Shown: positions 7,123 to 13,518 of the stretch, piece after piece
How positions within the stretch are numbered: position 1 is the stretch's first letter
Layout of the letters: every line of letters starts with the position of its first letter
Source: an uncultured Lachnospiraceae bacterium
Lineage (GTDB): Bacteria > Bacillota > Clostridia > Lachnospirales > Lachnospiraceae
DNA length: 16,439 nucleotides
Direction: 5' to 3'
Assembly (NCBI GenBank): GCA_902767235.1
Contig: CACXGR010000277.1
Span: forward strand, 1-16,439
Made by a program: the position numbers and the translations under genes
The notes under the pieces: model-generated
Database searches by the model: none
The model's input: only the letters and a program-made list of their open reading frames with translations
Told to the model about the DNA's origin: nothing

Positions 7123-7455
7123 ATGGCAGAAAAGACAGATGCACAGGTGAATATCGGCGGAAAGACCTATACGCTGAGCGGCTATGAGAGCGAGGAGTAT
7201 CTCCACAAGGTGGCGGAGTATCTGAACACCAGGATCGACGAGCTCAGAAACGACAGGGAATTCAATAAGCTTCCCATGGACACGAGACAGGTCCTTCTCA
7301 ATCTCACCATTGCAGATGATTACTTCAAGGCGCTGGCGAAGATCGAGGAGCTGCAGGCCGTTATTGACAAAAAAGAGAACGACCTCTATGATATCAAACA
7401 CGATCTGGTGGCGGCGCAGATGAAGCTGGAGAAAGCCGGCAGCAGGAAAAAGTGA
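7123..7455 (+). CDS. zapA: Cell division protein ZapA
   Basis: A 110-residue ZapA-family protein, a cytosolic factor that cross-links FtsZ filaments and stabilises the division ring. The start is set by GGAGG at 7112-7116, 6 bases before the ATG; the reading frame stays open upstream into the end of ruvB but without a good SD. The N-terminal part has the ZapA head pattern (VNIGGKTYTLSGYESEEYL, then HKVAEYLNTRI), and residues about 70-105 are a long charged helix likely to form the family's coiled coil (KIEELQAVIDKKENDLYDIK). It follows ruvB by 73 bases and probably shares its transcript, which ends at the terminator at 7563. Confidence 0.9.
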   Translation: MAEKTDAQVNIGGKTYTLSGYESEEYLHKVAEYLNTRIDELRNDREFNKLPMDTRQVLLNLTIADDYFKALAKIEELQAVIDKKENDLYDIKHDLVAAQMKLEKAGSRKK

Positions 7456-7562
7456 GAAAAACAGTTGTTGTTCAATGAACCTGTGACGTAAGGATCCGGC
7501 CGGATTTACGTAGATTTATGTGTGCGGAGGCCGGCATCAGGATCCTCGGATCAAGTGACAAC

Positions 7563-7591
7563 AGGCGCCGGCAGTCAGCCTGCGCCTTTTT
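7563..7591 (+). terminator. Rho-independent terminator after zapA
   Basis: AGGCGC (7563-7568) pairs with GCGCCT (7582-7587); after a C-T mismatch, GGC pairs with GCC around the loop AGTCA. TTTTT closes the structure. It lies 108 bases past the zapA stop and 62 bases before the U32 gene, so it either ends the ruvAB-zapA transcript or attenuates entry into the next genes. No convincing promoter was found between it and the U32 gene. Confidence 0.85.
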
Positions 7592-7603
7592 GTGATATCC
7601 GCA

Positions 7604-7630
7604 GCGCTTTGCGGCCTGGCCGCGAAGCGC
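7604..7630 (+). other. Strong 13-bp hairpin in the U32 gene leader
   Basis: GCGCTTTGCGGCC (7604-7616) and GGCCGCGAAGCGC (7618-7630) are inverted repeats with one T-G wobble and a 1-base centre, giving a stem of about 12 bp with a 3-base loop. It lies 12 bases downstream of the zapA terminator's T tract and 10 bases upstream of the U32 gene's SD. It has no T tract of its own, so it is not a second terminator. Confidence 0.7.
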
Positions 7631-7653
7631 AGAGCAGTCTGAGGGAGAGAGGA

Positions 7654-9933
7654 ATGGAGAGAGGAAGGAAGAAGCTTCCCGAGCTTTTGGCACCCGCGGG
7701 AGGAAGGCAGGCCTTTCTGGGCGCGGTCAAAGCCGGCGCGGACGCCGTATACCTGGGCGGCGAGAAATTCGGCGCCAGGGCTTACGCTGAGAATTTCACG
7801 CAGGAAGACATCGTCAAGTCGATCAAGGAAGCACACATATTGGGCAAAAAGGTCTATCTGACACTGAACGTGCTCACCAAAGAGAGCGAGATGTCCGAGA
7901 CCATGGACTTTGCCCGCTCCCTTTACGAGGCGGGACTGGACGGCGCCATCGTACAGGATCTGGGTGTCGTCAGGATGCTGCGGGAGAGATGTCCGGGCAT
8001 GGAGATCCACGCATCCACGCAGATGTCCGTCACCGGCCCCGACTCGGTCCGCTTTCTCAAAGAGCTGGGCGTCGTCAGGGTGGTCCCCGCCAGGGAACTG
8101 TCCCTGTCGGAGATCCGGACGATCAAGCAGGAGGAGCCTGTCGATGTGGAGTGCTTTATCCACGGCGCCATGTGCTATTCCTACTCGGGGCGCTGTCTCA
8201 TGTCCAGTTTCCTCGGAGGCAGGAGCGGCAACCGCGGCCGGTGCGCGGGCACCTGCCGGCTTCCCTATAAGATCTTCGACGAAAACGGACAGTATATAAG
8301 CCTGAAAGCCGGCAAGGGGGAGCAGTATCCGCTCTCCATGAGAGACATGTGCGTCCTGGAGATCCTTCCGGATCTGATCGACGCCGGGATCGATTCTTTC
8401 AAAATAGAGGGGAGAATGAAGAGTCCCCACTATGCGGCCGGCGTCACGGCGCTGTACAGAAAATACATCGACCGCTTTGCGGAGTGGGACAGAACCGGCA
8501 GGAAGAAGCCGTGGAAAGTCTCGGCGGCCGACATGAAAAAGCTGCGGTCCCTCTACCTGCGCTCCGATCTGAGCACAGGTTACTACTATAGGAGAAACGG
8601 AAGGGACCTGCTGACGATAGGAAAGCCGGGGTATTCCGGCACGGATGATGAAGTGCTCGCGCAGATCGAGCGCGATTATCTCCGGGAACCCTTGAAAAAG
8701 CAGATCAGGGGAAGAGCGGTCCTCTTGACCGGCAGGCCCGCCGCACTGGCCCTTTCGGCGCAGTATGGGGACAGGACTGTGGAAGCGGAGGCCGTTGGCG
8801 ATACGGTGCAGGCAGCCCTGAATCGGCCGATGACGGCGGAGGAGATCGAAAGAAGGATCCGGAAAACAGGCGACTCGGCCTTCGTTTTCTCTGAACTTGA
8901 CCTGGAGACGGACGGAAGCGGCTTCCTTCCCGTGGCCGCCCTCAATGCGCTGCGCAGGGATGCGCTGGCCCTTCTGGAGGAGAAAATACTGAGGATGACA
9001 TCCGCGGCGGATGCAGCCCGCAAACAGGCAGCGGCCGGAACGGACAGCGCCGGAGAGTGCGATGCGGCAGAGCCGGCGGTAACAGCCGGGCCGTCCAAGA
9101 GCGGATCCGGAGCAGACCGGGCGGCTGAAGGCCGAAGGGCGCCCGAGGTCTGGGCCCAGGTCATGACGACGGCGCAGCTTGACGCCGCGCTCCGGTGCGG
9201 CGCGCCGCATATCATTGCGGAACAGACGCCGGAAATGCTGGCCTATCTGAGCAAACACAAGTGTCCGGGCGTCATTCTGGCTCTGCCGCATGTGCTCAGA
9301 GAGAACAGCCTGGGAAATCTGGAGGAGCGCTTGTCCGGCGCCGGCTGCGGCGGTTTTATGGTCAGAAATCTGGAAGAACTTGCTTTTTTGGAGAAAAAAG
9401 GATATATTGGGCAGATCATAGCGGATGGATCTCTTTATCAGTGGAACAAGGCTGCGAGAGATCTTCTGCTCGATCACTGCAGTATGATCAGCACGGGATG
9501 GGAGCTGTCGGCTGGTGATGTGCAGCCCCTTCTTGAGGGAAGCCGGGAGCGGCAGCTGATGCCGGTCTACGGAAGGATCCCGATGATGATCACAGCCGGC
9601 TGTGTGAAAAAGACAGCCGGGCAGTGCAGTCACACAGAGAAGGGCATGTATGCCCTGGAGGACAGGAAAGGAATGCGGTTTCCTGTTCGATGTGTGTGTG
9701 ATCACTGCTATAATGTAATATATAACAGTCTACCGCTCTCGCTGCACAGCGCTGTTCAAAAGGGCGATCCGGTGACGGAGAGCGCGGCGGGGTGGATCTG
9801 CTCTTTTACGGACGAGAGCGGCGCTGAGACAGAGGATGTGCTCCGGTTTTATATGGCCCGCGGAAAAGGAGAGCCCGGAAAACGGGTTCCGGGGGCGTTC
9901 ACGACCGGACATTTCAGAAAGAGCGCACTATGA
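7654..9933 (+). CDS. U32-family protein with DUF3656-type C-terminal region (RlhA-like)
   Basis: A 759-residue protein of the peptidase U32 family. Despite the name, characterised members RlhA and TrhO/TrhP-type relatives are Fe-S proteins needed for hydroxylation of 23S rRNA or tRNA bases; the two-part architecture here most resembles RlhA (23S rRNA C2501). Residues 8-36 (LPELLAPAG to VYLGG) form the start of the TIM-barrel domain. The U32 signature ECFIHGAMCYSYSGRC is at 166-181, and C174, C181, C197 and C201 are the probable cluster ligands. The C-terminal half (about 498-759) has its own cysteines (C650, C658, C680, C682, C685). Between them, at about 452-497, lies an Ala/Gly/Ser-rich low-complexity linker. 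The start at 7654 follows the purine-rich SD GAGGGAGAGGA. The frame stays open upstream through the terminator and has no credible start there. The rRNA role is inferred by family. Confidence 0.88.
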   Translation: MERGRKKLPELLAPAGGRQAFLGAVKAGADAVYLGGEKFGARAYAENFTQEDIVKSIKEAHILGKKVYLTLNVLTKESEMSETMDFARSLYEAGLDGAIVQDLGVVRMLRERCPGMEIHASTQMSVTGPDSVRFLKELGVVRVVPARELSLSEIRTIKQEEPVDVECFIHGAMCYSYSGRCLMSSFLGGRSGNRGRCAGTCRLPYKIFDENGQYISLKAGKGEQYPLSMRDMCVLEILPDLIDAGIDSFKIEGRMKSPHYAAGVTALYRKYIDRFAEWDRTGRKKPWKVSAADMKKLRSLYLRSDLSTGYYYRRNGRDLLTIGKPGYSGTDDEVLAQIERDYLREPLKKQIRGRAVLLTGRPAALALSAQYGDRTVEAEAVGDTVQAALNRPMTAEEIERRIRKTGDSAFVFSELDLETDGSGFLPVAALNALRRDALALLEEKILRMTSAADAARKQAAAGTDSAGECDAAEPAVTAGPSKSGSGADRAAEGRRAPEVWAQVMTTAQLDAALRCGAPHIIAEQTPEMLAYLSKHKCPGVILALPHVLRENSLGNLEERLSGAGCGGFMVRNLEELAFLEKKGYIGQIIADGSLYQWNKAARDLLLDHCSMISTGWELSAGDVQPLLEGSRERQLMPVYGRIPMMITAGCVKKTAGQCSHTEKGMYALEDRKGMRFPVRCVCDHCYNVIYNSLPLSLHSAVQKGDPVTESAAGWICSFTDESGAETEDVLRFYMARGKGEPGKRVPGAFTTGHFRKSAL

Positions 9934-9976
9934 CTTTACGGACGAACGAACCGGCTTCAGAAAGGACGGTGATGCA

Positions 9977-11473
9977 ATGCAGGCGTATGCAGTTTCATAT
10001 AGTAAATACCTGATATCTGCATCCATGGTGTTATTTACACTGCTTGCCTATGCGGCGCTTCCGGCGGCGCAGGAATCCAGGCGCACTTTTGAAGTGCTGC
10101 AGAGGCTGTGCATGGCGGTGTTCACGCTCAATGCATTTTTGACCATGGCGATCCTGGGAGAGGAGGAGGATCTCTTCATTTTCGGAATACTCCTGACGAT
10201 CATCGTGATCTGGACAGCGGTCCTGTACAGGATCCTGTATAAGAACGCCAATATGCTGATGATCAACAATATCCTCATGATGTTCAGCATAGGCATCGTG
10301 ATGATCTCCAGGATCAATCACGTCAAAGCCCAAAAGCAGCTTCTGATCGCCCTGGCGGGCATTCTGTTTCTGCTCCTGTTTCCGCTTGTCCGCAATCGCC
10401 TGGATTCGCTCCGCAAGGGCACCTATATTTACGGAGCGCTGGGGATCGCCGCGCTGGTCGCCGTGCTCCTTCTGGGATCAATGACAAACGGGTCCAAGCT
10501 GAATATCCCCATCGCCGGCCTGACCTTCCAGCCCAGTGAATTTGTCAAAATACTGTTCATCCTCTTTATGTCCAGCGCGTTGTGCGAGGAGAACACGAAC
10601 AGGCATATCGCCTTCCTGACGGCGGCCGCGGTGGCCCACATCGGGATCCTCATGCTGTCCAGGGATCTGGGAAGCGCCGTGATCTTTTTCGTGGTCTATG
10701 TATCCCTTCTGTTTCTGGCGACCGGCAAGTGGTCCTATCTGATCGGAGGGATTCTTTTAGGCGCACTGGGCGCGGTCGTCTGCTATCTCCTCTTCTCGCA
10801 CCTCAGAGTGAGAGTTCAGGTATTTCTGGATCCTTGGTCCAGCATCGACGGCAGCGGCTACCAGATCACCCAGTCGCTCTTTGCCATCAGCTTCGGCGGA
10901 TTGTTCGGAGCCGGTCTGATGCAGGGCATGCCCTCCAGCATTCCTTTCGTGGAATCGGATTTCATTTTTGCCGCGATCATCGAGGAGATGGGCCTGATCT
11001 TCGGCATCTGCCTGATCCTGCTGTGCCTCAATATTTTCACTGACTTCCTGCTCCTGTCGTCGAGCTACTCCAATAAATTCTACCAGCTCTATACCTTCGG
11101 GACAGCGACGGCATTCATATTTCAGACATTCCTGACCATAGGCGGTGAAGTGCGCTTCATACCGCTCACGGGCGTGACGCTCCCGCTGGTCAGTTACGGA
11201 GGAAGCTCGGTGCTGGCCACCTTTACCATGTTCGGGATCGTGAGCGCGATCTTTATGCTGCAGGAGGAGCGGCTCGAGAAATTCCGGCTGCGCTACGAAG
11301 AAGAGCGGAAAATGTACGACAGCAGCAGGAACTATCAGAGCTATGCGGACCGCGGCAGCAGAGAAGCGGGATCCGCAGGCGGCGGCGACGGGGATTTCTA
11401 CAGAGATTTCAAGGGCGTCCCGATCTATGATCCGAGCAAGGATTACGAGGACATGAAGCCCTTTGACATGTGA
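9977..11473 (+). CDS. SEDS-family peptidoglycan glycosyltransferase (FtsW/RodA/SpoVE type)
   Basis: A 498-residue polytopic membrane protein with about ten hydrophobic segments, of the SEDS family that polymerises lipid II into glycan strands. Conserved stretches are QPSEFVKI (185-192), SRDLGSAVIFF (228-238), the extracellular loop with SIPFVESDF, in which D328 matches the essential aspartate of RodA, and PLVSYGGSS (403-411). The start at 9977 is preceded by AAAGGA (9961-9966); it comes 43 bases after the U32 stop. It is longer than a usual 370-400 residue FtsW or RodA: there is an extra N-terminal membrane region before the canonical core and a charged cytosolic tail (about 429-498). The class B PBP 35 bases downstream is its natural partner. 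Whether the pair serves division, elongation or sporulation cannot be decided from sequence. Confidence 0.92.
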   Translation: MQAYAVSYSKYLISASMVLFTLLAYAALPAAQESRRTFEVLQRLCMAVFTLNAFLTMAILGEEEDLFIFGILLTIIVIWTAVLYRILYKNANMLMINNILMMFSIGIVMISRINHVKAQKQLLIALAGILFLLLFPLVRNRLDSLRKGTYIYGALGIAALVAVLLLGSMTNGSKLNIPIAGLTFQPSEFVKILFILFMSSALCEENTNRHIAFLTAAAVAHIGILMLSRDLGSAVIFFVVYVSLLFLATGKWSYLIGGILLGALGAVVCYLLFSHLRVRVQVFLDPWSSIDGSGYQITQSLFAISFGGLFGAGLMQGMPSSIPFVESDFIFAAIIEEMGLIFGICLILLCLNIFTDFLLLSSSYSNKFYQLYTFGTATAFIFQTFLTIGGEVRFIPLTGVTLPLVSYGGSSVLATFTMFGIVSAIFMLQEERLEKFRLRYEEERKMYDSSRNYQSYADRGSREAGSAGGGDGDFYRDFKGVPIYDPSKDYEDMKPFDM

Positions 11474-11508
11474 GTGCCTGGTGCACGGTCTGCTAAGAGG
11501 ATTCGACT

Positions 11509-13053
11509 ATGTTTGGAAAAAACAAGAACAAAGAGAATACAGCGCCGCCGTCACCGGCACCCGCCTTCCACGCAGCGGGCTTTGATCCAGCCGAGATGGA
11601 GAGAGCGGAAAAGACCAGGAAATCGGCAAGAGCACACATACTTTTCTTTGCCGTTGTCTTCGCCGCGCTGTTCGGCTGGATGTGCTTCTATTTCACAAGA
11701 TCCGCGATCGCGGATAAGGTCAAGCTCTTTGACAATGATTACAACAAGAGAGACGAGCTGCTGGAGACCCGCAACCGGAGAGGGAGCATTTACGCTTCAG
11801 ACGCGGAGACGCTGCTCGCCTCGACCGAGACTTACCTTGACGATGACGGCAATGTGGTTCAGGCGAGAAATTATCCTTTCGGCAGCATGTATGCCCATGT
11901 GGTCGGATATTCCAAGATGGGCGGGAGCGGACTGGAGGAGTATTTCAAATATGATCTTCTGCATTCCAATCTGCCGCTTTCGGACAAGGTGCGCTACGAC
12001 AACAAGGAAAACGCGGAGGAGAAGCTCTATCCGGGCAACAACCTGATCACAACCCTGGACCCTGTCCTGCAGGAGGCCTGCTACGAGGCTATGGGAAACT
12101 ACGAGGGGGCGGTGATCGTCACGGAGCCCGCTACCGGCAGGATCCTGGCCATGGTATCCAAGCCGGATTACGATCCCAACTACATCGTGGAAAACTGGGA
12201 AAGCCTGATCAACGACACGGAATCGGGAACCCTGCTCAACCGGGCGACCCAGGGACTGTATCCGCCCGGGTCCACCTTCAAGATCGTGGACTGCATCGAC
12301 CTGCTCCAGGAAAAGCCTGAGCTCCTCGATGACTACAGCTACGACTGCACAGGCGTATTTGAGGAGGGCGGAGAGTCCATCCACTGCTATGACTACGAGG
12401 TGCACGGGGACGTGGATCTCAAGGAGTCCTTTGCCCACTCCTGCAATGCATCCTTCGCCAACATCGGCGTCAACGAGATCACGCCGGACTCCATGAGCCA
12501 GACCCTGAAAAAGCTTCTGTTCAATCAGAAGCTCCCTTACGACCTGCCCTATGTGAGAAGTTCCATCAATATGCCGGACACTCTTTCGACGGAAGGCATC
12601 ATGCAGATGTCCATCGGGCAGGGAACAACGGCTATGACGCCGCTTCATCTGAACATGATCACGGCGGCGGTCGCCAACGGCGGCGTCTTGATGGAGCCCT
12701 ATCTAGTGGATGAGCTGCACGACGCCAAGGGACGCAGGCTGCAGACCTATGCGCCAAGAGAGTACGGCACGCTCATGTCGGAAGAAGTCGCGGGCCAGGT
12801 GGCGGAACTCATGCGGGCGGTGGTGACGGACGGAACGGCGTCTTCACTGAGCGGGGAAGAATATGAGGCCTGCGGAAAGACGGGAAGCGCGGAATTTGAC
12901 AACAACAAGAGTTCCCACGCGTGGTTTACGGGATTTGCCCCCCTGAGTGATCCGAAGATCTGCGTGACCGTCCTGATCGAAGGAAAGGGCATGGGATCCA
13001 GCTATGCGGTTCCCGTGGCGAGACAGATATTCGATACTTACTTTGACCGATGA
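11509..13053 (+). CDS. Class B penicillin-binding protein (PbpA-like transpeptidase)
   Basis: A 514-residue D,D-transpeptidase that cross-links peptidoglycan and is the target of beta-lactams. After a short cytosolic tail there is one membrane anchor (about 43-63), then a small N-terminal domain with the RGSIYASD motif (92-99), then the catalytic domain with all three motifs: STFK (S255 nucleophile, K258), SCN (311-313) and KTGS (457-460). The N-terminal pedestal domain is small compared with PBP2 or FtsI (usually 570-700 residues), as in actinobacterial PbpA. There are no C-terminal PASTA domains. The ATG follows the SD AAGAGG (11495-11500). It lies 35 bases after the SEDS gene and presumably forms a SEDS-bPBP complex with it. 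No clear terminator follows; the next gene has its own promoter. Confidence 0.94.
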   Translation: MFGKNKNKENTAPPSPAPAFHAAGFDPAEMERAEKTRKSARAHILFFAVVFAALFGWMCFYFTRSAIADKVKLFDNDYNKRDELLETRNRRGSIYASDAETLLASTETYLDDDGNVVQARNYPFGSMYAHVVGYSKMGGSGLEEYFKYDLLHSNLPLSDKVRYDNKENAEEKLYPGNNLITTLDPVLQEACYEAMGNYEGAVIVTEPATGRILAMVSKPDYDPNYIVENWESLINDTESGTLLNRATQGLYPPGSTFKIVDCIDLLQEKPELLDDYSYDCTGVFEEGGESIHCYDYEVHGDVDLKESFAHSCNASFANIGVNEITPDSMSQTLKKLLFNQKLPYDLPYVRSSINMPDTLSTEGIMQMSIGQGTTAMTPLHLNMITAAVANGGVLMEPYLVDELHDAKGRRLQTYAPREYGTLMSEEVAGQVAELMRAVVTDGTASSLSGEEYEACGKTGSAEFDNNKSSHAWFTGFAPLSDPKICVTVLIEGKGMGSSYAVPVARQIFDTYFDR

Positions 13054-13065
13054 GTAAGAAAAATA

Positions 13066-13094
13066 TTGATTTTTGGCCCGGAACATGCTAGGAT
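13066..13094 (+). promoter_or_regulatory. Promoter of secG
   Basis: TTGATT (13066-13071) and TAGGAT (13089-13094) are 17 bases apart, and TGC before the -10 makes it an extended -10. The predicted transcript starts near 13101, leaving a leader of about 65 bases. It begins just after the PBP stop codon. Confidence 0.7.
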
Positions 13095-13165
13095 AATTCT
13101 GTTTGACGCATGACAAGAGATGTGTCCGGCCTAGATAAACGGTTTTTGATAAGGTGGTAATAGAA

Positions 13166-13405
13166 ATGAGTGTTATTCGCTGGATTTTAACGATTGCGAT
13201 CATTGCAGTGAGTATCGTGATGACGGTTGTCATTCTTATGCAGGAAGGCAGAACCCAGGGACTGGGCGCCATCAGCGGCGCAGCAGAGACCTATTGGGGT
13301 AAGAACAAGGGACGCTCCATGGAAGGCTTTTTGGTGAAGTTCACCACCGGCCTGGTAGTGGCATTCTTTGTGCTGGCGATCCTTCTGAATATGCAGATCT
13401 TCTGA
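13166..13405 (+). CDS. secG: Protein translocase subunit SecG
   Basis: A 79-residue membrane protein, the small auxiliary subunit of the SecYEG translocon. It has two transmembrane helices (about 6-26 and 56-77) joined by the family's Gly-rich cytosolic loop (QEGRTQGLGAISGAAE, then TYWGKNKGRS). The ATG at 13166 is 8 bases after the SD AAGGTGG; an upstream in-frame GTG (13154) overlaps that SD and is unlikely to be used. It has its own promoter and is followed by a terminator at 13455-13481, so it can be made as a single-gene transcript. secG next to rnr and smpB is a common arrangement in Gram-positive bacteria. Confidence 0.95.
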   Translation: MSVIRWILTIAIIAVSIVMTVVILMQEGRTQGLGAISGAAETYWGKNKGRSMEGFLVKFTTGLVVAFFVLAILLNMQIF

Positions 13406-13454
13406 AAACCCGCTAAATGCCGGGCTTTTGGAAAGTGCTTTCATAAGAAGAACG

Positions 13455-13481
13455 AAACTCCTGCTTTGGCAGGAGTTTTTT
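13455..13481 (+). terminator. Rho-independent terminator after secG
   Basis: A 10-bp stem pairs AAACTCCTGC (13455-13464) with GCAGGAGTTT (13469-13478) around the loop TTTG, running into a six-T tract (13476-13481). It lies only 38 bases before the rnr start. With no convincing promoter in between, rnr and smpB may depend on read-through. Confidence 0.9.
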
Positions 13482-13518
13482 GCGCAATAAGGCGAATACT
13501 CTGTTGATAAAGGAGAAT

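Noticed and set aside
7465..7494. Possible promoter TTGTTG-18-TAAGGA between zapA and the U32 gene
   Set aside because: The -10 matches consensus at only two positions and it lies upstream of the terminator.
7537..9705. Open frame of 722 residues on the minus strand opposite the U32 gene
   Set aside because: It is antisense to a gene with clear motifs, its sequence is rich in H, R and G as mirror frames are, and no SD or domain supports it.
9930..10013. 27-codon frame starting at an ATGA overlap with the U32 stop and running over the SEDS start
   Set aside because: It could be a coupling leader peptide, but its SD is weak, its sequence is not recognisable and chance overlap is likely.
13103..13137. 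Second secG promoter candidate, TTGACG and TAGATA
   Set aside because: The spacing is 23 bases, too long for a housekeeping promoter.
13409..13424. CCCG/CGGG stem followed by CTTTT just after secG
   Set aside because: Only four pairs with a bulge; the 10-bp stem at 13455 is the credible terminator.
13480..13518. TTG start that would extend RNase R by 13 residues
   Set aside because: It lies in the T tract of the secG terminator with no SD, while the ATG at 13519 has AAAGGAG.
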